NCBI GenBank assembly: GCA_002255575.1
Contig: NCAT01000007.1
Span: 43,893-107,892, forward strand
Direction: 5' to 3'
Source of the DNA: Acidocella sp. 20-57-95
GTDB lineage: Bacteria > Pseudomonadota > Alphaproteobacteria > Acetobacterales > Acetobacteraceae
DNA: 64,000 nt
Part shown: piece after piece, positions 8,299 to 15,608 of the stretch
Layout: each line of letters opens with the position of its first letter
Position numbering within the stretch: position 1 is the stretch's first letter
Translations under genes and position numbers: made by a program
Notes under the pieces: model-generated
Seen by the model: the letters and a program-made list of their open reading frames with translations, nothing else
What the model was told of the DNA's origin: nothing
Databases searched by the model: none

Positions 8299-8931
8299 AT
8301 GGCGAGAGACGGTTCAACGCAAGCGAGACCTAGGCCGATCCATCCATGGCCGCTGCGGCTGATGCATTGGCTGAACGCGCTGGCGATTGTGATGATGATT
8401 GGTAGCGGCTGGCAAATTTATAATGCAGCGCCCTTGTTCAATTTCAGCATTCCCGAGACCTTGACCATCGGTGCCTGGCTGGGCGCCGGGATTGCGTGGC
8501 ATTTGGCGTTTTTGTGGCTATTGCTGGCCAATGGCTTGGCCTACTTGATTTGGGGATTTGCCAGCGGGCATTTCAAGCAAAAGCTCTGGCCAATTTTGCC
8601 TGGCCAGGTGATGCGGGAGTTTATCGCTGCGCTGCGCTTTAAGTTGCCGCACCAGAAGGGCGTTTATAACGCGGTGCAAAAATTGCTGTATGTGGGGGTC
8701 ATTTTCGCGGGACTTGTGGTGGTTATCTCAGGCCTTGGTATATGGAAGCCCGTGCAATTATGGTTTTTCACTGATCTTTGCGGTGGCTATTATATTGCGC
8801 GCTACGTGCATTTTTTCGCGATGGCCAGCATCGTCGCTTTTATGGCCGTTCATATTCTATTGGTGCTGATGGTACCACGGGTGCTGCCGCCGATGATTAC
8901 CGGTGGTGAAATGCCGGAGGGGCAATCATGA
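8299..8931 (+). CDS. Four-helix cytochrome b561-type membrane subunit
   Basis: 210 aa, with membrane helices at about 22-40, 58-88, 128-149 and 166-193. Histidines at 23 (LMHWLN), 68 (AWHLAF), 171 and 185 (14 apart in the last helix) make the bis-heme b ligand set of the Ni-hydrogenase/cytochrome b561 family. Start is ATG 8299, with AAGGA seven bases upstream. Its stop overlaps the following molybdopterin oxidoreductase gene (ATGA), so it probably links that periplasmic enzyme to the quinone pool (inference from coupling). Confidence 0.9.
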   Translation: MARDGSTQARPRPIHPWPLRLMHWLNALAIVMMIGSGWQIYNAAPLFNFSIPETLTIGAWLGAGIAWHLAFLWLLLANGLAYLIWGFASGHFKQKLWPILPGQVMREFIAALRFKLPHQKGVYNAVQKLLYVGVIFAGLVVVISGLGIWKPVQLWFFTDLCGGYYIARYVHFFAMASIVAFMAVHILLVLMVPRVLPPMITGGEMPEGQS

Positions 8932-9650
8932 AACAGCTTGACCTCAACCGCCGCAAATTATTGTCGCGCGCATTGGCGTTAGGGGCGATCACGGCCCTGC
9001 CCGGCTGCAACTATGAAGACCCGGCCCACCCGGATGTGGCGGATTGGTTCTTGCATAAGATGTCTGCGTTCAATGATGAGATGCAGGCGCTGCTGTTCAA
9101 CCCCAACACGCTGGCGCCAACATTCAGCCCCGGCATGATTACCAACCCGCCGCGCTTTAACGCGTTCTATGATATGTCGCAGGCCCCGGTGGTGGACCCG
9201 GCGACTTATGCGTTGGAACTTGGCGGGCAGATTCAGGATAAGCAATCTTGGACATTGGCGGCCCTTCGCGCACTTCCGCAAGAAGGCCAGATTACGCGCT
9301 TTGTGTGTGTGGAAGGCTGGCGGGTGATCGGGCAATGGAGCGGCGTGCCGTTGGGATATTTCCTGCATCGCATTGGTGCGGATGTAACGTGCAAATATGT
9401 TTCCTTCAAATGCGCGGATGGGTATTATTCCAGCATCGATATGGCGTCGGCCTTGCACCCGCAGACCATATTGGCGCTGGATTTTCTGAACGCACCGCTG
9501 ACGGCACCATTTGGCGCGCCGGTGCGGTTGCGAATTCCTACCAAGCTTGGGTTTAAGAATCCGAAATCGATTATGCAGCTGGCGGTTAGCAATGTGTACA
9601 CGGGCGGTTATTGGGAGGACCAGGGGTACAACTGGTTCAGCGGCTCATGA
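8928..9650 (+). CDS. Molybdopterin-dependent oxidoreductase, sulfite-oxidase/YedY family
   Basis: 240 aa. The N-terminus has a twin-arginine-like NRRKLLSRALALGAITALPGC with a lipobox Cys at 27, so export and lipid anchoring are likely. The sulfite oxidase-type Mo-binding domain has its cofactor-ligating Cys at 127 in RFVCVEGWRVIGQWSGVPL. There is no Mo-dimerisation domain, as in YedY/MsrP-like enzymes. It is translationally coupled to the cytochrome b gene before it and the DUF1223 gene after it (4-base overlaps). Substrate is unknown; sulfite or oxidised methionine would be first guesses. Confidence 0.9.
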   Translation: MKQLDLNRRKLLSRALALGAITALPGCNYEDPAHPDVADWFLHKMSAFNDEMQALLFNPNTLAPTFSPGMITNPPRFNAFYDMSQAPVVDPATYALELGGQIQDKQSWTLAALRALPQEGQITRFVCVEGWRVIGQWSGVPLGYFLHRIGADVTCKYVSFKCADGYYSSIDMASALHPQTILALDFLNAPLTAPFGAPVRLRIPTKLGFKNPKSIMQLAVSNVYTGGYWEDQGYNWFSGS

Positions 9651-10402
9651 ACATATTGTTCTGGCGGTTATTCAACGGGCTTTTTTGCGCGTGCCGTATT
9701 AGCTTTCCGCCGCGCGGTTGCCGGCAGATTTTCACGGGCATGAGTTTGGTTTTTAGTGGCTTGCTGGCGGTGACACCTGCGCAGGCGCGGCCGGTGGTGG
9801 TGGAGTTGTTTACATCCGAAGCGTGTTCGTCTTGCCCGCCGGCGGAGGCGTTGCTCTCAGATTTGAAAAAATCGGATGCTGATATTTTGGCGCTGAGTTT
9901 TCATGTGACCTATTGGGATGGCCCAGCCTGGCGGGATAAGTTTTCGCTGGTTGGCGCGACTGAACGCCAAAGCTGGTATGTGGGGCTGAAGCATAGCGAC
10001 CAGGTTTATACGCCCGAAGCGGTGGTGGATGGCACCGCCCAGATGGTGGGCTCGAATGCTGTTGCAGTTCGCTCAGCCATTGCGGATGCCAAATCCAATG
10101 CGGTGGATGTGCCCGTGAGTGTAACGGGCGGCGCCACGCTGCACATTCATATTGAAGCTGGTGCCGGGGCTGGTGCAAAAATTTGGCTGTTCGGCTTTGA
10201 TGGCGCCCATACAACCCAAATTGGTGGCGGCGAGAATGGCGGGGCAAGCTTGCACGAGGTGAACGTGGTGCGCAGCATCACGCCGCTGGGCGTGTGGACC
10301 GGGCAGATGATGAATTACGATATCCCGCACCCGGCTGGGGAGCATGTGGCGGTGCTATTGCAAGCTGAAACTGGACAAATTTTGGGTGCCGCCACGAATT
10401 GA
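9647..10402 (+). CDS. Secreted DUF1223 thioredoxin-fold protein
   Basis: 251 aa from ATG 9647, chosen because it overlaps the upstream stop (ATGA). A later in-frame ATG at 9740 would give a tidier signal peptide (MSLVFSGLLAVTPAQA), so the exact start is uncertain. The family hallmark is ELFTSEACSSCPPAEALL with CxxC. DUF1223 proteins are exported and have a thioredoxin-like fold; redox activity is assumed, not shown. It is the third gene of the cytochrome b / Mo oxidoreductase unit. Its stop codon lies inside the first copy of a 24-bp tandem repeat. Confidence 0.88.
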   Translation: MNILFWRLFNGLFCACRISFPPRGCRQIFTGMSLVFSGLLAVTPAQARPVVVELFTSEACSSCPPAEALLSDLKKSDADILALSFHVTYWDGPAWRDKFSLVGATERQSWYVGLKHSDQVYTPEAVVDGTAQMVGSNAVAVRSAIADAKSNAVDVPVSVTGGATLHIHIEAGAGAGAKIWLFGFDGAHTTQIGGGENGGASLHEVNVVRSITPLGVWTGQMMNYDIPHPAGEHVAVLLQAETGQILGAATN

Positions 10403-10467
10403 TTATTCGACGCATCCGCGAATTGATTATTCGACGCATCCGCGAATTGATTATTCGACGCATCCGC
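10396..10467 (+). repeat. Three perfect tandem copies of a 24-bp unit
   Basis: Copies at 10396-10419, 10420-10443 and 10444-10467 are identical; the unit starts GAATTGATTATTCGAC. The first copy contains the DUF1223 stop codon and the last ends 14 bases before the GT39 start. As the unit is a multiple of three, each copy repeats an in-frame stop for the upstream gene and would encode RIDYSTHP in the frame of the downstream gene. Confidence 0.97.
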
Positions 10468-10481
10468 GTCATGCACACGGC

Positions 10482-11966
10482 ATGACGAGACCGGTAATTT
10501 ACGTGGTTTTGGCGGCGCTGGCGCTGCGCTTGATGCTGGCTGGTTTTACCGGCCTCGGCATTGATGAGAGCTATATGGTGGCAGCCAGCCACCAGTTTGC
10601 CGCCTCGTATTTCGACCATCCGCTGGCCTCCTGGTGGTTGGAACTGGCCAGCCGGGCCGTGTTTGGCAGCGAGGCGCCGATTGTGGTGCGGTTGCCATTT
10701 GTGTTGCTCTCAGTTTTGTCCTCTGCGCTGATTTATGCGCTGACGCTGCGGCTATATGACCGGCAGGCGGCGTTTTGGGCGGTGGTGGCTTATTCCATCT
10801 CGCCGGTGTTTTCTCTGGCCTTTGGCTGCTGGGTGCTACCAGATGGGCCGCTTGATTGCGCCCTGCTGGCTGCCACCTACGCGCTGAGCCGGGCGCTGGG
10901 GATTGCCGAACAACCGGCCAAAGCTGAGCCCGGATGGTGGTTGGCAGCAGGGCTGTTTGCCGGGCTGGCGTTGCTCTCCAAATATAGTGCTGCGCTGGTG
11001 CTGGCAGGGGCGCTGGCGGCGCTGCTGACGGACCCAGCATCGCGCCCCCACTTAAAACGCTGGAGGCCATGGGCGGCCGGGTTGCTGGCGGTGGTTTTAT
11101 TCACGCCGGTAGTGGTTTGGAACGCCCAGCATGGCTGGCAATCCTTCGGCTACCAAAGCGGCCGGGCCGCGGGCTTGCGGCTGCATATTTTGGCACCGCT
11201 GACGATTTTCGGCGGCGAGGCGTTGTTTCTGTTACCCTGGATCTGGCTACCGATGGTGTGGCTGCTCCTCAGCGCGTTGCGCCGTGGGCCAACGGACCGG
11301 CGCAGCTGGCTGCTGGCGATGCTGGCGGTGCTGCCGGTGGTATTGTTCTCGGTGGTGGGCATTTGGTCCTCCACCCGCATACTCTACCATTGGGCGACCC
11401 CTGGATATTTGCTGCTATTGCCGCTGCTGGGAAACTGGGCGGCCAATTGGCAGCAGGACTGGCGGCGGGAGTTGCGCAATTATGCGGCGATGTTCAGCGC
11501 CACGTTACTAGCAACGGCTGCCTGCCTGATGGCGGCGGAGACCAGCTTCGGCTTTCTCCCCAACCTGGATTTGATGTTTCCACCGGGAAAATCGCCCTTG
11601 TTGCAGGTGGTGGATTGGAATTCGGTACGGGCTGATATTGCTGCCCGCCCGGTGCAGGCGGTGGCGGCGTTGCGCTGGTATGATGCCGGGAAAATCGGCT
11701 ACGCGCTGCATGGGGCCAAACCGGTTACGGTATTTGGACCGGAGCCGCATGAGTTCGGCATTTCCACCCCACCTGCTTCGCTGCTGGGCAAAAACATCCT
11801 GCTACTGGCGATGCCGGGCGACGAAAGTGCGATTTTGCGGCAATATACACCCTATTTCAAATCCCTCACCCCCGCCCCATCTATCAACGTAACGTTTCAC
11901 GGCGCGGTGCTGCTGATAATCCCCGTGCTGATGGGCACGGATTTGCTGGCGGTGCCACCAAACTGA
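10482..11966 (+). CDS. GT39/ArnT-like integral membrane glycosyltransferase
   Basis: 494 aa polytopic membrane protein of the PMT_2 family. Near the N-terminus are the family Asp-Glu loop (GLGIDESYMVAASHQ) and the YFDHPLASWW motif; a dozen or so hydrophobic segments follow, with a soluble C-terminal domain after about 400. Such enzymes move a sugar from a polyprenyl phosphate onto lipid A, another glycan or protein at the outer face of the inner membrane. ATG 10482 is chosen because the longer frame (from 10344) would translate the tandem repeats and overlap DUF1223. Acceptor unknown. Confidence 0.88.
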   Translation: MTRPVIYVVLAALALRLMLAGFTGLGIDESYMVAASHQFAASYFDHPLASWWLELASRAVFGSEAPIVVRLPFVLLSVLSSALIYALTLRLYDRQAAFWAVVAYSISPVFSLAFGCWVLPDGPLDCALLAATYALSRALGIAEQPAKAEPGWWLAAGLFAGLALLSKYSAALVLAGALAALLTDPASRPHLKRWRPWAAGLLAVVLFTPVVVWNAQHGWQSFGYQSGRAAGLRLHILAPLTIFGGEALFLLPWIWLPMVWLLLSALRRGPTDRRSWLLAMLAVLPVVLFSVVGIWSSTRILYHWATPGYLLLLPLLGNWAANWQQDWRRELRNYAAMFSATLLATAACLMAAETSFGFLPNLDLMFPPGKSPLLQVVDWNSVRADIAARPVQAVAALRWYDAGKIGYALHGAKPVTVFGPEPHEFGISTPPASLLGKNILLLAMPGDESAILRQYTPYFKSLTPAPSINVTFHGAVLLIIPVLMGTDLLAVPPN

Positions 11967-11982
11967 GTTTGAAGGAGGTTTT

Positions 11983-12753
11983 ATGGCTGAATTTACCGGG
12001 CGGACGGCATTAATCACCGGGGCTTCTAGCGGCATTGGCGTGGATATCGCCCGCGAGTTGGCCAAACAAGGTGCGAATGTGGTGCTGGTGGCAAGACGGG
12101 CCGACCGGCTGGAAACATTGGCCACCGAGTTAACCGCCCTTGGGGTACAGGCAACCGCGGTACCGTGCGATTTATCCGACGCTGCGGCGCGGACCGCGCT
12201 GGCGGAGTCTCAGCCCAATATTGATATTCTGGTGAATAATGCCGGGCTTGGTGTGTTTGGCATGTTCGCCGATGCCGCCTGGGATGATCTGGCCAATATG
12301 CTGAACGTGAACATCACGGCGCTGACACATTTAACCCACCTGTTCGCCAAACCGATGGCCGCACGTGGATATGGGCGGGTGCTGATGGTGGCCTCCACCG
12401 CCGCCTTCCAGCCCGTACCGCTCTATGCTGCCTATGCCGCGACGAAAGCCTATGTGCTATCTCTCAGCGAGGCGTTGAATGTGGAATTCAAAGAGCGGGG
12501 TATTAAAGTCACCACGCTCTGCCCCGGCACCACGGCGAGCGAGTTCTTTGACGTGGCACACCACAAAAAATCGATGATGGTGGAAAAGACCATGATGACG
12601 AGCGAAGCGGTGGCGAAAATTGGTGTGGATGCGCTGGTGGCTGGAAAGTCCAGCATTGTGGCTGGGGTGGCCAATTCGTTGATGGCGTTTGGCACGCGCT
12701 TTTCACCGCGCAGCTTAAGTGCAGCGCTGGCCTACAAGATTATGAAACCGTGA
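11983..12753 (+). CDS. Short-chain dehydrogenase/reductase (SDR)
   Basis: 256 aa classical SDR. The Rossmann motif is TGASSGIG (residues 13-20), NNAG is at about 84-87, and the YAAYAATK segment carries the catalytic Tyr-x3-Lys. The AAGGAGG before the ATG is nearly ideal, suggesting strong translation. It follows GT39 by 16 bases and is probably in the same unit; a bidirectional terminator follows. Cofactor preference for NADPH is suggested by Arg residues after the second beta strand (ARRADR). Substrate unknown. Confidence 0.92.
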   Translation: MAEFTGRTALITGASSGIGVDIARELAKQGANVVLVARRADRLETLATELTALGVQATAVPCDLSDAAARTALAESQPNIDILVNNAGLGVFGMFADAAWDDLANMLNVNITALTHLTHLFAKPMAARGYGRVLMVASTAAFQPVPLYAAYAATKAYVLSLSEALNVEFKERGIKVTTLCPGTTASEFFDVAHHKKSMMVEKTMMTSEAVAKIGVDALVAGKSSIVAGVANSLMAFGTRFSPRSLSAALAYKIMKP

Positions 12754-12758
12754 GAGAC

Positions 12759-12788
12759 AACAGGGGCGGGTTTTACCCCGCCCCTGTT
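12759..12788. terminator. Bidirectional intrinsic terminator between SDR and hsp20
   Basis: A 12-bp perfect stem (arms AACAGGGGCGGG and CCCGCCCCTGTT, 12759-12770 and 12777-12788) with a 6-base loop, between convergent genes. The A/T ends on each arm give short U-runs in both directions. Confidence 0.85.
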
Positions 12789-12791
12789 TCA

Positions 12792-13265
12792 TTAGGCCGC
12801 TTGGTTAAGCTGCGGCTGATCAGAATTGCCCACGATGGTTTTCGCGTTCGTGCTGACAGTATTGATGGCGACCCGGCGCGGTTTTAACGCTTCCGGCACC
12901 ACACGCTTGATGCTGATATTCAGCAAACCGTTGGCAATATCAGCATTTTCCACAACCATGTGGTCTGCCAAGGCAAACCGGCGGGTAAAGGCCCGGCCTG
13001 CAATGCCACGATGCAGGAATTCACCTTTGGTGGCTTCATCGGCCACGCGGCCGACCACAACCAGGGCATTTTCCTTCACCGTCAGCTCGATATCGTCAGC
13101 CGAAAAACCGGCCACGGCGAGCTGTAGGCGGTAGGTATCATCACTCAGTTTTTCGATATTGTAGGGCGGATAAGCGGCCGCGTCTTGCGGCAGCGTATCA
13201 ACCAGACGTGCCAGACGATCGAAACCGATGGCGGTACGGAACAGCGGAGAAAGGTCGTAAGTCAT
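12792..13265 (-). CDS. Hsp20 small heat-shock protein (IbpA type)
   Basis: 157 aa with an alpha-crystallin domain at about 35-130 and the NGLLNISIKRVVPE segment matching the conserved G-x-L motif region. ATP-independent holdase that binds unfolding proteins in the cytoplasm. Start ATG 13265 has AGGAGG nine bases before it; an upstream in-frame ATG (13367) would place the start in the leader and is rejected. Heat control is suggested at two levels: a sigma32-like promoter and a ROSE-like RNA thermometer (separate entries). Confidence 0.95.
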   Translation of the reverse strand: MTYDLSPLFRTAIGFDRLARLVDTLPQDAAAYPPYNIEKLSDDTYRLQLAVAGFSADDIELTVKENALVVVGRVADEATKGEFLHRGIAGRAFTRRFALADHMVVENADIANGLLNISIKRVVPEALKPRRVAINTVSTNAKTIVGNSDQPQLNQAA

Positions 13266-13365
13266 TGATAAACCTCCTGAAAAAAGCAAGGTTAAGTGAT
13301 CAACGGACCACCATAAGGCTGGCCCGGTAGGCTTGGTGCGCGAACCCTCTAGGAGGCATTCGAGC
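13266..13365 (-). promoter_or_regulatory. ROSE-like RNA thermometer in the hsp20 5' UTR
   Basis: The last leader hairpin (13271-13293) pairs AACCUUGCU with the Shine-Dalgarno stretch AGGAGGUU across a UUUUUC loop. The pairing leaves the G of UUGCU bulged opposite the SD, which is the hallmark U(U/C)GCU of ROSE elements. The leader is about 100 nt, as expected for the class. ROSE elements hide the ribosome site at low temperature and melt on heat shock. The upstream hairpins of the element were not folded here. Confidence 0.75.
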
Positions 13366-13372
13366 ACCTTGT

Positions 13373-13401
13373 ATTATAGCTATTTAAAATTTGGCTTCAA
13401 G
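13373..13401 (-). promoter_or_regulatory. Heat-shock-type promoter of hsp20
   Basis: On the minus strand CTTGAA (13396-13401) and TATAAT (13373-13378, preceded by C) are 17 bp apart. CTTGAA is the sigma32 -35 consensus and CTATAAT fits the alphaproteobacterial sigma32 -10 pattern, while the same -10 is also a perfect sigma70 box. This could allow both basal and heat-induced transcription. Confidence 0.75.
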
Positions 13402-13476
13402 TATTTTTTGTGGCTTTGATGCCGCGCGGGGCCATGCTGCATTATTATTGCAATTTTAGTTTTGAGTAGGTTTTTC

Positions 13477-14220
13477 ATGATCGATATACGCTTTCAAAAA
13501 TTCAGCGCGGGCAGCATTGCAGCCACCGAAACCGTTTTAAAGTTTGAACCAACTGCCCAAACGCCGCGTGTTTCCTGCCTGATGGTAAGCAAAGGCAATA
13601 TGCAATTTATTCAAAGCGCCCATCGGCAATTCAAAGCGCAGACCTGGCCAAATAAAGAATTGGTGATCGTCTCAAGCAACATATCCCCGGCCTTGCGCCA
13701 ACTGGCCGGTGCGGACCCTGATATTGTATTATGTGAGGCACCGGCAGGACAGTCGTTAGGGGAGCTACGCAATATTTCTGTAGCACGTGCCAGTGGTGAA
13801 TTCATTTGCCAATGGGATGACGACGATTTGTACGACCCGCAACGAATCGCGGTTGCCATGGGTGTGTTGTTGAAAGCTTCGGTTAGTGCGGTGTTTCTAC
13901 AAAACTTGCTGCTCTGGTGGCAGGCGCGCGGCAAGCTCGCAATTTCTGTCTTACGGCTTTGGGAAGGGACAATTCTGGCCCATAGGTCGGTGGTGCCGGT
14001 GTACCCGGCGCTGACCAAGGGCGAGGATTCTGCGGTGGCGAATTGGATTACGCAGCATCATTCTGTGGCACTGATTGATTGTGCGGATTTATATTGTTAC
14101 CGCGTGACTGGCGAAAACACCTGGAATGAGGCGCATTTTGAGAAAATGTTTGAGACCGCCAGCCGGGTTTTTGCGCCAGAGGAATTCGCTGATGTGCTGG
14201 CGTTACCCTGTTTCAGGTAA
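13477..14220 (+). CDS. Family 2 glycosyltransferase
   Basis: 247 aa GT-A fold. The nucleotide-sugar region starts VSCLMVSKGN, and a metal-binding acidic motif CQWDDDDLYD is at about residue 117-126. The C-terminal half lacks membrane helices, so it is a soluble transferase. ATG 13477 follows AGTAGG at a suitable distance; a TTG 15 bases upstream is less likely. It is transcribed divergently from hsp20. It most likely decorates lipopolysaccharide or exopolysaccharide; donor and acceptor are not predictable. Confidence 0.85.
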   Translation: MIDIRFQKFSAGSIAATETVLKFEPTAQTPRVSCLMVSKGNMQFIQSAHRQFKAQTWPNKELVIVSSNISPALRQLAGADPDIVLCEAPAGQSLGELRNISVARASGEFICQWDDDDLYDPQRIAVAMGVLLKASVSAVFLQNLLLWWQARGKLAISVLRLWEGTILAHRSVVPVYPALTKGEDSAVANWITQHHSVALIDCADLYCYRVTGENTWNEAHFEKMFETASRVFAPEEFADVLALPCFR

Positions 14221-14225
14221 ACGGG

Positions 14226-14430
14226 GGGCAAATAGACCCGTTGGCCGATGATTTTGCCGGGCGGGTTATACCAGATATGTTGGCTGAGACGGCGAATATC
14301 CGCCCAATTGCCGGTCGTGGAGATGGCGGGAAGTTGCCATTATGGAAATAGCGCTGCTCATAACCCCAGAGATTGACAAATTGGGTGCGTAAGGAGGCGC
14401 CGGTACCGCATGCTTAGACAGCAGTACCAC
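14226..14430 (-). pseudogene. Possible frameshifted coding remnant (unidentified)
   Basis: This 230-base spacer has no intact gene, but on the minus strand two abutting frames read like one protein. One frame gives LWGYEQRYFHNGNFP; with a one-base shift around 14325 it continues AISTTGNWADIRRLSQHIW and then YNPPGKIIGQRVYLPP, running toward the end of the GT2 gene. Tryptophan/tyrosine-rich, stop-free continuity across a shift suggests a decayed gene. I do not recognise the family, and chance cannot be excluded. Confidence 0.35.
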
Positions 14431-14452
14431 ATGTTTGCCAAAATCGTTTTTG

Positions 14453-14821
14453 CTAGACGTGGAAGCTTTCGCCGCAACCACAGCGGCCTTTTTCGTTGGG
14501 ATTTTCGAAGGTAAACCCGGCGGTGAGTTTATCCACCTTGTAATCCATCGTGGTGCCGATGAGAAATAAAGATGCTTTGCGGTCCACCAGCACGGTGAGG
14601 CCCTGGGAGGTGACAACCTCATCCTGCGGTGTCGCTGCGTCCACCCAGCTCATTTCATAGGACATGCCCGAGCAGCCTTTGGTGGAGACCGCGATGCGGA
14701 GTAATTTGCCGACCTCGCCGCCTGCATAGAGCGTGCGCAGGCGGTCGGCCGCAGCATCGGTCAGTTGCATCAGCGGCGGTAATTCGCGGCGGGGTTTTGG
14801 TGTAGTGGTTGTGGTGCTCAT
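14453..14821 (-). CDS. sufA: A-type Fe-S carrier of the SUF operon
   Basis: 122 aa with an IscA/SufA/ErpA domain. The three ligand cysteines are in KGCSGMSYEMSW and near the C-terminus in CGCGESFHV. It accepts clusters from the SufBCD scaffold and passes them to apo-enzymes. ATG 14821 is preceded by GTGAGG. It is the last gene of the suf operon, 11 bases after sufT. ErpA- or IscA-like function cannot be separated from SufA by sequence alone; the symbol is given on operon context. Confidence 0.9.
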   Translation of the reverse strand: MSTTTTTPKPRRELPPLMQLTDAAADRLRTLYAGGEVGKLLRIAVSTKGCSGMSYEMSWVDAATPQDEVVTSQGLTVLVDRKASLFLIGTTMDYKVDKLTAGFTFENPNEKGRCGCGESFHV

Positions 14822-14832
14822 TCTGTGCCTCA

Positions 14833-15195
14833 CTAAAACATGTTCAGGGATAAGCGGGCATCTTCGCTCATGCGGCTTGGGTCCCATGGCGGGTCCCAGA
14901 CGGTTTCGACATCTACCTGGCCAACGCCTTCAAGTTTCGCAATCGCATCGCGCACCATGATGGGCAGTTCCTGCGCCGACGGGCAAGCCGGTGCGGTGAG
15001 GGTCATTTCCACTTTCACATCACCAGCGGGCGCGATCTCGATGGCATAGATTAGCCCAAGTTCGTAGATATTTACGGGAATTTCCGGGTCGTACACAGTG
15101 GCGATGGCGCTGATGATGGCGTCCTCGGTGAGTATGGGTTTGGTTTCGCCGTCAGGCGTCCAGGTGGTGACGGGCACCATTTTATCGCCGTCCAT
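14833..15195 (-). CDS. sufT: SufT, MIP18/DUF59-type Fe-S maturation protein
   Basis: 120 aa. A short basic/charged N-terminal segment precedes a DUF59 (MIP18/PaaD) domain with YDPEIPVNIYELGLIY and the TAPACPSAQELP Cys motif. SufT proteins assist cluster delivery and become important when Fe-S demand is high. It overlaps the sufU stop by one base, fixing it firmly in the operon. Confidence 0.92.
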   Translation of the reverse strand: MDGDKMVPVTTWTPDGETKPILTEDAIISAIATVYDPEIPVNIYELGLIYAIEIAPAGDVKVEMTLTAPACPSAQELPIMVRDAIAKLEGVGQVDVETVWDPPWDPSRMSEDARLSLNMF

Positions 15196-15608
15196 TATTT
15201 TGCACCTTCTAAAGCTGCGGTGAGGGCTGACCAGGGGAGTGTGGCGCAGCGAATGCGCGAGCGGTATTCAGAGACGCCGGAAAGCGCGTTGAGATCGCCC
15301 AGGGTTGGGTTTGTTGTACCGGTTGTGACCATGGCCTCAAACGCTTTGCGACGCTCGGCAATGGCATCCGCCGTGAGGCCCGCGACGGCGTCGGCCATCA
15401 GCTCGGCACTGGCAATCATGATGGCGCAGCCACGGGATTCGTGGTGCACCTGGGTGCCATCATCGGCCACATACACATGAATACGGTCGCCGCACATGGG
15501 GTTGTCGCCATGGCCCTCGCGGTTGAAGTGGGGAGGCTTGCCGGCATGGCGCGGGTTTTTAGTGCGGTCCATGATGATTGCCTGGTAGAGGTCAGCGGTC
15601 TCGGACAT
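15195..15608 (-). CDS. sufU: SufU, IscU/NifU-type sulfur transfer protein
   Basis: 137 aa. Ligand residues are visible in NPMCGD, SRGCAI and RCATLPW, the Cys-Asp-Cys-Cys zinc set of SufU. In Bacillus SufU accepts persulfide from SufS through this zinc site rather than building clusters. Its presence, with no sufE in the operon, implies SufS is activated by SufU here. It overlaps sufS and sufT by one base on either side. Confidence 0.93.
   Translation of the reverse strand: MSETADLYQAIIMDRTKNPRHAGKPPHFNREGHGDNPMCGDRIHVYVADDGTQVHHESRGCAIMIASAELMADAVAGLTADAIAERRKAFEAMVTTGTTNPTLGDLNALSGVSEYRSRIRCATLPWSALTAALEGAK

Noticed and set aside
10396..10467. CRISPR array
   Set aside because: The three 24-bp repeats are directly adjacent with no spacers and no cas genes are near.
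10344..10481. N-terminal extension of GT39 starting at 10344
   Set aside because: It would overlap DUF1223 and translate the tandem repeats; the family start aligns with ATG 10482.
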